A stretch of 64,000 nucleotides of DNA. Origin: Candidatus Pantoea haifensis. GTDB lineage: Bacteria > Pseudomonadota > Gammaproteobacteria > Enterobacterales > Enterobacteriaceae. A program made the translations under genes and the position numbers. The notes below the pieces were generated by a model. The model saw only the letters and a list, made by a program, of their open reading frames with translations, searched no databases and had not been told where the DNA came from. Shown here piece by piece: positions 31,955 through 40,796 of the stretch (positions are counted from its first letter, which is position 1; every line of letters begins with the position of its first letter). The stretch spans positions 3,038,001 through 3,102,000 of the forward strand of contig JAGTWN010000004.1 in assembly GCA_018842655.1 (NCBI GenBank). Direction: 5' to 3'.

Positions 31955-32557
31955 TCAGCTAACGGGCTTTTTAAATGCTTGCTTAAGACTAATGCGGGAA
32001 ATCAATTCAGTCAGTGATAACACCATGGTAGATCGCACCATTTGCAGATAACGTAGCTGCTGCATAGCACGCAGCTCTGCATCGTCAGGATGAAAATCGG
32101 GTCGTGGTGGCCATGCAGTGACGCAATGCAGCTCGCCAAACGGGCCGAGAATTTCATCATCCGTGAAGCGGTAATCACCCTCGTCATGATTCAGCTCCTC
32201 GCGTAGCGCAAGCAGCAATTCGCAATCTTCATACTCATGACGATTGATCACACCCAGGCCGTAGATCAATTTCAGCCGCACCGGTAATTCGCCCAGCGGC
32301 CCATTGCCAAGCAATAGCGGTTCGACGGCGTATTTAACGGCGTAATCATCCTTGCGAAACACCTGTAAAACCAGCAAGTTGACCGCTTCGGCCAATAGCT
32401 CGACGGCGGCGATCAGAAAGCTTCTCACCGAGCGACCGGCGTTCAGGCGCTCAAGCACCCGGTTTTCAAAAGCTTGCTTCTCTTCCATTATTGCCTGCAT
32501 GGGTTTGATACCGCTATCGGGTGCAACTGCACTGCACCCGATGAGCAAAGCTAACAT
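31955..32557 (-). CDS. mtlR: Mannitol operon repressor MtlR
   Basis: MtlR represses the mannitol operon, probably without binding DNA directly. The core ENRVLERLNAGRSVRSFLIA, LLVLQVFRKDDYAVKYAVEP and STMVLSLTELISRISLKQAF matches E. coli MtlR. The listed start gives 200 residues but has no clear ribosome site. ATGs at 32500 (MQAIMEEKQ) and 32488 are alternatives. It follows mtlD directly, the conserved mtlADR order. Confidence 0.92.
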   Translation of the reverse strand: MLALLIGCSAVAPDSGIKPMQAIMEEKQAFENRVLERLNAGRSVRSFLIAAVELLAEAVNLLVLQVFRKDDYAVKYAVEPLLLGNGPLGELPVRLKLIYGLGVINRHEYEDCELLLALREELNHDEGDYRFTDDEILGPFGELHCVTAWPPRPDFHPDDAELRAMQQLRYLQMVRSTMVLSLTELISRISLKQAFKKPVS

Positions 32558-32564
32558 ACGCGCA

Positions 32565-33713
32565 TTATGCCATAGCGTTATATGCGCTCACCACCGAAGC
32601 CACTACTTCGCTATTAGCGTCAAGGCCAGAAACCTGCGCCAGCGCAGCCTGCGGGCCTTTCTCCTGTAACAGCGTGGCTAACTCTTGTGCCTGTGGGTCC
32701 TGATCGCTGCGGTAGTGCATCGCGGCAGCAATCCCCTGTACCAGATGCGTGTGCGGTAGTTGGTACTCCAGCGTGCCGAGTGTCGGCTTGATCAGGCGAT
32801 CACCTGCGCTCAGTTTACGCAGCGGCTGACGACCTACGCGCTCTACATCATCTTTCAAATAGGGGTTTTCGAAACGGCCCAGAATTTTTTCAATATATGC
32901 TGCATGCTTATCGGCTTCAAAACCATAGCGTTTGATCAATACAGCGCCACTCTCTTCCATCGCGCCTTTCACTACCGCACGGATTTTGTCATCCAGAATG
33001 GCATCACGAATAGTCTGATGACCCGCTAACTGACCAAGATAGGCCGTAATCGCGTGGCCCGTATTCAGGGTAAAAAGCTTGCGCTCCACAAAGGCCATCA
33101 GGTTGTCAGTCAGTTCCATACCTGCAATCGTCGGCAATTCGCCTTTGAACTGAGTCTTATCAACAATCCATTCGCTGAAGGTTTCCACCGTCACTTCAAG
33201 CGGATCATTACTGCCTGCTTCAGACGGCGGTACAATACGGTCAACAGCCGAATCAACAAAGCCGACATGCTGTTCCAGCCAGGCGTGATACTGCTCCGGC
33301 AGAGCTTTCAGAACATGCTGCTTTAACTGACTGGTGCCACGCACCATGTTTTCGCAGGCGATAATGTTCAACGGGCGGGCATTACCGCTGTCGCTGCGTT
33401 TGGCCAGGCCTCTGGCGAGGCTACCCGCAATGCGCTCAAGGATTTGTGGCCCCACCGCAGTAGTAACAAGATCAACCTCGGCAACCAGCGTAATAATCTC
33501 TTCGCTGGTACTGTTTACCGCGCTCACGCCTGTTACAACGTCAACCTTCGCCTGCTCGCCGACAACATGAACGGGATATTCATGACGTGCGTTCAGCGCA
33601 TCCAGCACCGCCTGATTAACATCAGCAAACACCAGTTCGATGCCTGCATCTGCTAACAGTTTGCCAATGAAACCACGACCGATGTTTCCTGCTCCAAAAT
33701 GTAACGCTTTCAT
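32565..33713 (-). CDS. mtlD: Mannitol-1-phosphate 5-dehydrogenase
   Basis: MtlD oxidises mannitol 1-phosphate to fructose 6-phosphate with NAD+. The start at 33713 ([20 protein letters not shown]) was chosen over 33731 because it fits the family; the Rossmann glycine motif begins at residue 7. The catalytic region [17 protein letters not shown] and [20 protein letters not shown] are present. The 382-residue frame is intact. It is second in the mtlADR operon. Confidence 0.96.
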   Translation of the reverse strand: MKALHFGAGNIGRGFIGKLLADAGIELVFADVNQAVLDALNARHEYPVHVVGEQAKVDVVTGVSAVNSTSEEIITLVAEVDLVTTAVGPQILERIAGSLARGLAKRSDSGNARPLNIIACENMVRGTSQLKQHVLKALPEQYHAWLEQHVGFVDSAVDRIVPPSEAGSNDPLEVTVETFSEWIVDKTQFKGELPTIAGMELTDNLMAFVERKLFTLNTGHAITAYLGQLAGHQTIRDAILDDKIRAVVKGAMEESGAVLIKRYGFEADKHAAYIEKILGRFENPYLKDDVERVGRQPLRKLSAGDRLIKPTLGTLEYQLPHTHLVQGIAAAMHYRSDQDPQAQELATLLQEKGPQAALAQVSGLDANSEVVASVVSAYNAMA

Positions 33714-33738
33714 AATTTTGACCCATTTCAAAAGACGA

Positions 33739-33786
33739 TGGGGCGAGCATGCCCGCCCCGGATTTCAGGACGGGCTTACCCGCCCC
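33739..33786 (-). repeat. GC-rich intercistronic hairpin between mtlA and mtlD
   Basis: GGGGCG-agcat-GCCCGCCCC and a second overlapping arm set (CCCGCCCCGG / CCCGTCC / CCCGCCCC) can form alternative stems in the 93-bp mtlA-mtlD gap. Such REP-like structures often stabilise the upstream mRNA end. No T-run follows, so it is not a clear terminator. Confidence 0.4.
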
Positions 33787-33806
33787 AGGGAAATGATTTA
33801 TCTGAA

Positions 33807-35740
33807 TTACGCGGTTGCCGGGCTGCCTGACAGCAGATCCAACACTTCCTGCACGCTGGTGGTGTTGGCCAGCTTTTCAATCACACGGTCATCGTCCAGC
33901 GCATTGGTCAGGCTGGTGATGACCTGGATGTGCTCGTTATTGCGTGCAGCAATACCAATCACCAGACGGGCAACGTCATCTTCTTCTTCGCCAAACAGCA
34001 CGCCAGCCGGATACTGGCAGAAAACCACACCCGTTTTCAGCACGCGATCTTTCGCTTCAACAGTGCCGTGTGGCACAGCAATGGATTCGCCGAGGTAGGT
34101 TGGCGTTAACTTTTCACGTTCCAGCATCGCTTCTACGTATTCCGGCTCGACGTAACCCCTTTCACCAATTGCTCACCGGCAAAGCGAATTGCCTGCTCTT
34201 TGGTGGTTGCGCTCTGACCGAGGAACACGTTGTCTGAACCCAGTTTAAACAGGTTTGTGTTGCCATCGTCATAGCTGTCGCCTAACGTTTTCTGGACTAT
34301 TTCACGGTTCGATTCGCTGCGGTTTGCCGCAACCAGGCGTTCAGTCAGCGTGCTGTACAGGGCGCTGTCGAGGAAATTGTTCAATGAAATATGCTGAGCA
34401 TGCGGAGCCTGACGTATTGCACGTTCAGTCAGGTCGCGGTGCGTGATAACCAGATCCACATCACCCGGCAGATTATTGATAGCAGTATTGGTTACCGACA
34501 CGTTGCTCAAACCCGCATCCTGAACTTTTTTACGCAACACGCCAGCACCCATCGCACTTGATCCCATTCCGGCATCACAGGCAACGATGATTTTGCGCAC
34601 ATGGTTCAGTTCAACGCTCATCGCATCACTGGCGACAGGCGCACCAGCTACGCTTTGGCCTTTAGACTGCGCCTTCATATCCTGCATGCGCTTCGTGGCC
34701 GCTTCAATGTCATCTTCATCTTTCACTTTGCTGGTTTTCAGCAAGATGGCTGATACCACAAAGGAGACGGCAAAAGCCGCGACGATAGCCATGATGTTCG
34801 CGAAGTAAGCCCCTTTTGGCGTCATCGCCAGCACCGCAAGGATCGAACCCGGTGAGGCTGGAGAAACCAGGCCGCCGTTCAGCAGTGTCAGTGTGAATAC
34901 GCCCGTCATACCGCCAAGGATAACCGCCAGCAGCAGACGCGGTGCCATCAATACGTAAGGGAAGTAGATTTCATGGATGCCGCCGAGGAAGTGGATGATT
35001 GCCGCACCGCCCGCAGACTGTTTTGCACTTCCACGACCAAAGAACATATAGGCCATCAGCACGCCCATACCAGGGCCTGGGTTGGCCTCAATCAGGAAGA
35101 AGATTGATTTACCGGCTTCGCTGGCCTGCTGGATACCCAGCGGCGAGAAAATGCCGTGGTTAATGGCGTTGTTAAGAAACAGAATTTTTGCAGGTTCAAC
35201 AAAGATTGAGGTCAGCGGCAGCAGGTTATTCTGCACCATCAGGTTTACACCCGCAGCGAGAATATGCGACAGCCCTTCAACCAGCGGACCGATAGCCATA
35301 AAGGCCAGCAGCGCCAACAACATACCGATAATACCGGCAGAGAAGTTGTTGACCAGCATTTCAAAGCCGCTTTTGATCTTGCCGTCAATGGCACGGTCAA
35401 AGGACTTGATCGCCCAGCCGCCAAGCGGACCGGCAATCATTGAGCCAAGGAACATTGGCATATCGGCACCGACAATCACGCCCATAGTGGTGATCGCACC
35501 GACCACGCCACCGCGGTCACCACCTACCAGACGTCCGCCGGTAAAACCGATCAACAGCGGCAGCAGATAGGTGATCATCGGACCTACCAGCTTGGCCAAG
35601 GTTTCATTTGGGATCCAGCCGGTTGGAATGAACAACGCTGTGATGATACCCCAGGCGATAAACGCCCCAATGTTTGGCATCACCATATTACTCAGAAAGC
35701 GACCAAAGCTTTGTACTTTGACCTTCACTGATGAGGACAT
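33807..35740 (-). CDS. mtlA: PTS mannitol transporter EIICBA (frameshifted in sequence)
   Basis: MtlA imports and phosphorylates mannitol. The start [20 protein letters not shown] at 35740 follows the AAGGGG-type site and is preferred over 35770. Domains in order: membrane EIIC (about residues 1-340), EIIB with the phospho-cysteine in [18 protein letters not shown], and EIIA with the phospho-histidine in [17 protein letters not shown]. Near 34153-34157 one G is missing from a run of five: LVKGV becomes [20 protein letters not shown], joining the EIIA frame that ends LLSGSPATA. Four CRP sites lie upstream. Confidence 0.94.
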
Positions 35741-35882
35741 AAACCCACCCCTTATTGAGACGCGCTGCAATAGGAGAGCGCGTTTGTTTTTGTTTAACCA
35801 CCGCGGCGGGAAACCGCTGGTATTACTGTATGCACGCGGACTCTATCACGCGAATATGACGCTGCGTAGCGTCTGGAATAAG

Positions 35883-36059
35883 TGTGATGCAGATCACGCA
35901 CTTAAGGTGGGGGCTGGGGTTGTTTAAGTGATGTAGATCACAAAATTAAGCTGTAATAAAAGTACGTTGGTGAATTTATAAGCGTAACCGGGCCAGTTTT
36001 GTGATTGTAATCACAGATAATGATGGTCTCTTTGTTTCATTTATGTGATTTAGATCACA
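35883..36059 (-). promoter_or_regulatory. Four CRP sites upstream of mtlA
   Basis: Four matches to TGTGA-N6-TCACA occur in 177 bp: 35883-35898 (TGTGATGCAGATCACG), 35927-35942 (AGTGATGTAGATCACA), 36000-36015 (TGTGATTGTAATCACA) and 36044-36059 (TGTGATTTAGATCACA). The last two are perfect. E. coli mtlA also has several CRP sites. This predicts strong catabolite control of the mannitol operon. Confidence 0.85.
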
Positions 36060-36209
36060 AAGAATTTTCGTTTAAAAATGCGCCAGATCGCACTTTAATC
36101 GTGGGCTGTTTTCATGCGTATAAATCTGAAAGAGAGTAACGAAAGGCGAGAAATCGAGCGTTTAGCCCGTTCATACTTTAAGCTGCGGGGCGTTAACAAC
36201 GGTTGCGGG

Positions 36210-36235
36210 AAAAATGAGCCTCGGGCGAGGCTCAT
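36210..36235 (-). terminator. yiaF terminator
   Basis: On the minus strand ATGAGCCTCG, CC, CGAGGCTCAT and then TTTT form a perfect 10-bp hairpin with T-run, 11 bp beyond the yiaF stop. The 36060-36246 gap holds no other gene that I can support. Confidence 0.8.
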
Positions 36236-36246
36236 TGCTGGCATGA

Positions 36247-36963
36247 TTACTGTAAGCCGCCCTGAACGGCATTTTGTGCCTGCGTTAGGGCCTGCGTATT
36301 AGCTGACAGGTTGCTCATCAAAGTGTTGTACTGCGATGCCTGATCCTGAGTCGGGAACTGCACACCGCCGTCATTGAAGCTGACGCGCGTGCCCTGGGTT
36401 TGCAGGAAATCACCGGTTTGCACTGCGCTTTGGCTTAACGCCTGTAATTTAGGCAGTAAAGGAATAAGCAGGTTGGCAGGTTTTGTCACCACTTTGTCAT
36501 AAACGGTGTCGTAAACTTTCTTGAGATCGTCCGGTTGTTTAAGTGCGGCCTTGCTGCTGTCAGCCTGCATTTTGGCGCTCTCAATTTGCTGGGTAACGAT
36601 GACTAACGCACCGTTGGCCTGACGCAGCGAATCACGGCGGGAAAGATAGTCCTGCGGCACGCGGATCGCTGACAGCTCATCCACTACCGGGCGCATCCCT
36701 TGTTCCACAGCTTTATTCGCCTGCTGAGAAAAACCATAAATGATGGCGTAGTCGCTGGCGAAATTGCCAAGGCTCTGCTTTTGATTTTCGCTCAGGCTGG
36801 GCAGATGCTCGCCGCTGCGCATGACCGTGTTTTGCAGAAAATCAATAAAGGCTTTGCGCTGCTCGCCTTCTTTATCACCGCAAGCGGTAAGTTGCAGCAC
36901 GATAAGCGCGCCAGCAAGCATGATACCGCTGCGCGCCCAGAGGCGGGAAAGTCCTGAAGCCAT
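36247..36963 (-). CDS. yiaF: DUF3053 lipoprotein YiaF
   Basis: The intact 238-residue protein has a signal peptide with lipobox LQLTAC (Cys about residue 28), so it is predicted to be a lipoprotein. The mature part is mostly helical and Gln-rich at its end (SANTQALTQAQNAVQGGLQ). It matches the DUF3053 family, E. coli YiaF, whose function is unknown. The start follows AGGAGTTGAACGA. yiaG lies beyond a long gap on the other strand. Confidence 0.88.
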   Translation of the reverse strand: MASGLSRLWARSGIMLAGALIVLQLTACGDKEGEQRKAFIDFLQNTVMRSGEHLPSLSENQKQSLGNFASDYAIIYGFSQQANKAVEQGMRPVVDELSAIRVPQDYLSRRDSLRQANGALVIVTQQIESAKMQADSSKAALKQPDDLKKVYDTVYDKVVTKPANLLIPLLPKLQALSQSAVQTGDFLQTQGTRVSFNDGGVQFPTQDQASQYNTLMSNLSANTQALTQAQNAVQGGLQ

Positions 36964-37630
36964 TCGTTCAACTCCTGTCAGTGAATCGGGCTGATATCTA
37001 CGTAAGAATGGCCTAAAGAATAGAACAAACGGGGAGTGCGCACAACGTGAAAGCCGTTGTTGTTGGGCGTATTAATCCGAAGCGTCAGTGAAATCATTTC
37101 TGAGCTTAACTGACGATGCACAACCTGTGACGTGTCCGCACTATTACGCAGCATTGCGCTCATCGCTGCGATCTGCGTTAAGCGATGTCACCGTGGGTTA
37201 AATGCTGAAAAAGTCGGCAGGTGTGATGAACCGCATTCAGCTTTAAAGCGGGATGGGCGGTAAAGGGAGGGTGATTGCAGCCTGTTAAGTAAACAAATGG
37301 CGCAAATTTTGCACGGATAAAAAGCTAAGACGTTATTATTCAGTGGCAGAACAAGCGGGTGTGACGGGTTGGGAGCAACGTCGGGTTGGACGGTGAAGAA
37401 AAGATGGAGAATCTGGTTACGGCAACGATAAGCAGAGTTGTTCAATTCCAGATAAGAGCATTTCAGTGAAAGTTTATAATTATCATTTGCTTAACCTGTT
37501 TTTGCCCGTAACGGCATCGTTAAGGTAAAAAAATAATCATAAATTGCACAGCAAATCGTCCGGTCTCTATCCATACTTAATCTCCCGGCATTTGTTGCAT
37601 TGTCCTGACTTATTCAAAAAGCAGTGCGCA

Positions 37631-37694
37631 TCAGGCTGTGTCCCGTAATGGTTTCACCTATAACAAAAACAAACCCTTGCGGGATACAGCCTGA
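37631..37694 (+). repeat. Long inverted repeat upstream of yiaG
   Basis: TCAGGCTGTGTCCCG (37631-37645) and CGGGATACAGCCTGA (37680-37694) pair over 15 bp with one G-U or mismatch, enclosing a 34-nt A-rich loop. It lies 80-145 bp before the yiaG start and could be a leader-RNA structure or a small palindromic repeat element. The rest of the 812-bp gap 36964-37775 contains no gene I can support. Confidence 0.5.
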
Positions 37695-37708
37695 ACTGGC
37701 CGGTTTCA

Positions 37709-37726
37709 GAACCTGATTTCAGGTTC
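37709..37726. promoter_or_regulatory. Perfect 18-bp palindrome upstream of yiaG
   Basis: GAACCTGATTTCAGGTTC is a perfect 8+2+8 palindrome 49 bp before the yiaG start. Its size and place suit an operator for a dimeric helix-turn-helix protein, possibly YiaG itself. That role is inference. Confidence 0.5.
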
Positions 37727-37775
37727 GTACCTCTCTACTTTCACGTGATTCATAGTGAGTTTGAAGGAGTTCTCT

Positions 37776-38069
37776 ATGGAGTTAAAAGACCCAATGTTTG
37801 AATTGCTCAGCAGCCTTGAGCAGATTGTTTTGACACGTGATAACTGCCCTGTTGAATCGGAAATCCAACTTCAACCTGCTATGCCAGAACCCCAACGCTT
37901 ACGTGAAATGACGGGTATGCAGGTTGATGAGTTTGCCAAAGTAATGGGTGTTAGCGTTTCTTCTGTAAAAAGTTGGGAAGCACGCCGCACGCGCCCTTCC
38001 GCTACCGCGCAGAAATTGATGAAATTGCTTCATGCCAATCCCTATCTTGGCCGGCAGTTACTTGAATAA
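37776..38069 (+). CDS. yiaG: Helix-turn-helix transcriptional regulator YiaG
   Basis: The start MELKDPMFELLSSLEQIVLT at 37776 follows GAAGGAGTTCTCT and is preferred over 37755. The 97-residue product has an XRE-type DNA-binding domain in its second half: TGMQVDEFAKVMGVSVSSVK and WEARRTRPSATAQKLMKLLH. It resembles HigA/MqsA-like antitoxin HTH domains, but there is no adjacent toxin. Its targets are unknown. Confidence 0.88.
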   Translation: MELKDPMFELLSSLEQIVLTRDNCPVESEIQLQPAMPEPQRLREMTGMQVDEFAKVMGVSVSSVKSWEARRTRPSATAQKLMKLLHANPYLGRQLLE

Positions 38070-38085
38070 AAAAGAAAAAGAAAGG

Positions 38086-38110
38086 AACCCGCCACAGGCG
38101 GGTTTTTTTA
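38086..38110 (+). terminator. yiaG terminator
   Basis: AACCCGCC (38086-38093), loop ACA, GGCGGGTT (38097-38104) and then TTTTT. It overlaps the 3' end of the convergent HD-hydrolase gene. Confidence 0.85.
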
Positions 38111-38698
38111 ACTCAGCCCACCATATTTTGCCGCCTGCTTAACAAACCAGCTTTCTGGCACGCTGTGCGGGGCTGTCCTAACTGAGCGATGCCATTTTCG
38201 ATAATGGTTGAGGCCTGCTGCCATAACTGCCTGTCGCCCTGTTTGAGCAACGCGATCTGCACCTTTTTTCCACTAAATAAACCCGGGCAAAATGTGGATC
38301 GAAACGCACAATCGAACGGGTATTGTCGATAATGTCAGCTAACTTAATGGTTTGTGCATCGGGTGATGCACTGGCTGTGTGTTGAAAATGTGCCAGTTTG
38401 CGCGCCGCACGATTTTTAGCAGAAGGCTGCACGCTGTCCGTTAACATCTCAACCAGTTCTGCGACGCGCGGGCCAAAAAATTTTCGATATCGCTTAATGT
38501 GGTGCCGGTATCTTCTACCGTATCGTGTAGCCAGGCGGCGGCCAGCAAATGCTCATCATGGCTGACGCTGCGCACCAGTTCGACCACTGCCGCAGGATGC
38601 ACAATGTAAGGTTCGTCAGTGTATTTACGGCGCTGACCTGCTTCGGCATGGGCTTGTGTGGCATAGCGTCGCGCCTGCTCTTCCAGAGAATCCATCAT
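38108..38698 (-). CDS. SpoT-like HD-domain hydrolase (three frameshifts in sequence)
   Basis: MDSLEEQARRYATQAHAEAG starts a (p)ppGpp-hydrolase-type HD domain: YIVHPAAVVELVRSV, AAWLHDTVEDTGTTLSDIE (HDxxED) and later TIKLADIIDNTRSIV. Three homopolymer gaps break it. T-run near 38474-38480 (ENFFGPRVAELVEMLTDSV restored), A-run near 38263-38268 (VEKKVQIALLKQGDRQLWQQ) and C-run near 38174-38178 (QPPHSVPESWFVKQAAKYGG). The restored protein of about 197 residues ends KYGGLS at TAA 38108-38110. Only the hydrolase part of RelA/SpoT is present, as in Mesh1-like small alarmone hydrolases. Activity is inferred from motifs. Confidence 0.78.
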
Positions 38699-38760
38699 GC
38701 GTTAACCCCCGAGGAATAAGTTGCTTGCAATTATGTAGTGCGCTATTTATATTCTAACCC

Positions 38761-39225
38761 ATGAACAGTGATCAAGATGACAAAAAAGTGAAAGCGACGC
38801 CACTGTTGCTCGATCAACAGCTTTGCTTTGCACTTTATTCAGCTAATCTGGCAATGAATAAAGTGTATCGACATTTACTGACGCAGCTCGACATTACCTA
38901 TCCGCAGTATCTGGTTATGCTGGTGTTGTGGCAAAAAGATGATGTCACCGTTTCTGAAATAGGCGAGCAGTTGTTTCTGGACTCTGCCACCTTAACACCG
39001 CTGTTAAAGCGGCTGGAAAACGCCGGATTGATTAATCGTCAGCGTTCCCGTCAGGACGAGCGTCAGGTTGTTGTTACGTTAACTGAAACAGGCAGAGCAT
39101 TACGCAGTAAAGCTGAGAGTATTCCAGAAGCGATTCAGTGTGCAGCGGCCTGTGATGACAGCGCACTGAATGCCTTGAAAATGCAACTGGAAGGGCTGCG
39201 CGATAATTTAAACAAGTCGCGTTAA
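38761..39225 (+). CDS. ohrR: OhrR-type MarR family regulator
   Basis: The intact 154-residue protein has the winged-helix MarR fold ([39 protein letters not shown]). The sensing cysteine (Cys22 in [19 protein letters not shown]) sits where OhrR proteins carry their peroxide-reactive residue. OhrR represses ohr until an organic hydroperoxide oxidises this cysteine. ohr follows 97 bp downstream in the same direction, which supports the assignment. Confidence 0.88.
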   Translation: MNSDQDDKKVKATPLLLDQQLCFALYSANLAMNKVYRHLLTQLDITYPQYLVMLVLWQKDDVTVSEIGEQLFLDSATLTPLLKRLENAGLINRQRSRQDERQVVVTLTETGRALRSKAESIPEAIQCAAACDDSALNALKMQLEGLRDNLNKSR

Positions 39226-39237
39226 TTATCTGGCTGT

Positions 39238-39307
39238 CGGTACAGTGTACCGGCATAACTTCATCCGCTCGACGACACAGATTTAAATAGCGAGCGATTA
39301 AATAGCG
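39238..39307. promoter_or_regulatory. ohrR-ohr intergenic operator candidates
   Basis: CGGTAC-AGT-GTACCG (39238-39252) is a perfect inverted repeat. Downstream, TTAAATAGCG occurs twice (39283-39292 and 39298-39307), 15 bp apart and just before the ohr ribosome site. OhrR boxes are usually AT-rich and near the promoter, so the TTAAATAGCG pair fits better. Assignment is tentative. Confidence 0.4.
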
Positions 39308-39322
39308 TTATAGCGAGGATAT

Positions 39323-39748
39323 ATGTCATTACAAGTGGTTTATCGTGCTAAAGCCAAAGCAACCGGGGGCCGTGATGGCCGCGCAACCTCTTCCGACGGC
39401 GTGCTGGACGTTAAATTAGGCGTGCCAAAAGAGATGGGCGGCGCGGGCGGTGAAGTGACTAACCCAGAGCAATTATTTGCGGCAGGCTATTCAGCCTGTT
39501 TCCTTGGTGCGATGAAGTTTGTTGCGGGTCGTGACAAGATTGCTATGCCAAAAGATGCCTGGATTGAAGGCGAAGTGGGCATCGGTCCGATTCCAGATGG
39601 TTTTGGTATTGAAGCAACCCTGAATATTCACCTGCCAGAGATGGATGAAGAGGAAGCGAAGAAGCTGGTCGATGCGGCACATATCGTTTGCCCGTACTCA
39701 AACGCTACCCGCAATAACATTGACGTAACGCTTAATATTATTCGCTAA
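39323..39748 (+). CDS. ohr: Organic hydroperoxide resistance protein Ohr
   Basis: Ohr is a thiol peroxidase that reduces organic hydroperoxides. The intact 141-residue OsmC-fold protein has both catalytic cysteines: Cys59 in [14 protein letters not shown] and Cys123 in [13 protein letters not shown]. It sits beside its regulator gene. Confidence 0.93.
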   Translation: MSLQVVYRAKAKATGGRDGRATSSDGVLDVKLGVPKEMGGAGGEVTNPEQLFAAGYSACFLGAMKFVAGRDKIAMPKDAWIEGEVGIGPIPDGFGIEATLNIHLPEMDEEEAKKLVDAAHIVCPYSNATRNNIDVTLNIIR

Positions 39749-39755
39749 GCGCAGC

Positions 39756-39786
39756 ATGGGCCCGCAAAACGGGCCCATAATGTTTT
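39756..39786 (+). terminator. ohr terminator
   Basis: ATGGGCCCG (39756-39764) and CGGGCCCAT (39770-39778) form a perfect 9-bp stem around CAAAA, followed by AATGTTTT. It lies 8 bp past the ohr stop. Confidence 0.65.
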
Positions 39787-39872
39787 CACACACTCTTTTT
39801 CTGCCGTTTCCCCGCATTTTCTCCACGCGCTTTACGCTTATTCAGTCTGCTAACTATCCTGGAGAAGTGCTC

Positions 39873-40483
39873 ATGACTTTACACCTGCGCGCCTTGCTGC
39901 CCGGTTTATTGTTGACTGCTGCTTTTACTGTTGCCGCAGCCGACAACGTTATTACGCCTACACGCGGCACCATTGATGCCATTAGCGGTAATCAAATGGA
40001 GATCACTACCCGTCAGGGGAAAAACTCAGCGTCGAAATAACAGATAAAACGAAAGTGAACAGCGTCAGCAAAGCGCAGATGAGTGACATCAAACCTGACA
40101 GCTTTATTGGCACCGCTGCGGTGCCTCAAGCCAACGGTGAGCTGAAGGCGCTCGAAGTCCATGTGTTTGCACCGAGCCTGCGCGGTAGTGGGGAAGGGTT
40201 TAATCCGTTTGAATCCGCAGACGGCGCGATTAATACCATGACTAACGGCACCGTCGGCAAGCTGGTCAATAACAATGGCCGCACCCTTACCGTAAAATAT
40301 GGTGATAAACAAAAAATCGTGCAGGTGCCGGATGACGTGCCCGTCGTACTGATTGAACCGGGTAACAAAAGCCTGTTAAAACCAGGCGGTAAAGTGGTGT
40401 TGTTTGGCACATTAACCCGTGAGGGTCACATTGTGGCGAGAGGAATTTCAGCAGGTAAAGATGGCCTGACGCCGCCTATGTAA
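39873..40483 (+). CDS. Exported DUF5666-like protein (frameshifted in sequence)
   Basis: The ATG at 39873 follows GGAGAAGTGCTC. The product has a signal peptide (LRALLPGLLLTAAFTVAAAD, cut near residue 24). Near 40019-40024 a run of five A should be six: RQGKN becomes RQGKKLSVEITDKTKVNSVS, joining the second frame that ends GKDGLTPPM. The mature protein of about 180 residues consists of short beta-rich segments (IDAISGNQMEITT, GTVGKLVNNNGRTLTVKYGD), like DUF5666 or OB-type repeats. No function is established. It may be periplasmic. Confidence 0.7.
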
Positions 40484-40726
40484 CGCTCTCTTTATCACGG
40501 GCCGGTTGTGTTCGGTGGTGATGCCGGTGGGTACGGCAACGTATTACAACGTGTTAAGCAGGGGCGGTGTTATAGCCGTTCCTGCCATTTTCGATGAACA
40601 AAAAATGTGCAAATTGCCACCATAACGTTTATTTTCTGGCCTAACCGTAACTCGCATGTTTTACTGTGCCACCTCGCTATAATCGCTCAGATTTATCTCG
40701 CATCCTGTGCGTCGCGCTTATAAAGC

Positions 40727-40753
40727 GAACTCTGCTGCAATCTGGCAGTCACA
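40727..40753 (+). promoter_or_regulatory. Candidate sigmaE promoter of eptB
   Basis: GAACTC (40727-40732), a 15-bp spacer and GTCACA (40748-40753) resemble a sigmaE promoter, 44 bp before the eptB start. E. coli eptB is sigmaE-controlled. A TATAAT at 40678-40683 is an alternative sigma70 -10 box with a poor -35. The gap 40484-40796 holds no gene. Confidence 0.35.
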
Positions 40754-40796
40754 ATACGTTCATAACGTGCACCACTCCAGGGAAACGCCATTTTTC

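Noticed and set aside
36114-36302. 62-residue open frame between mtlA and yiaF
   Set aside because: It runs through the yiaF terminator hairpin and into the 3' end of yiaF on the other strand, with no family resemblance.
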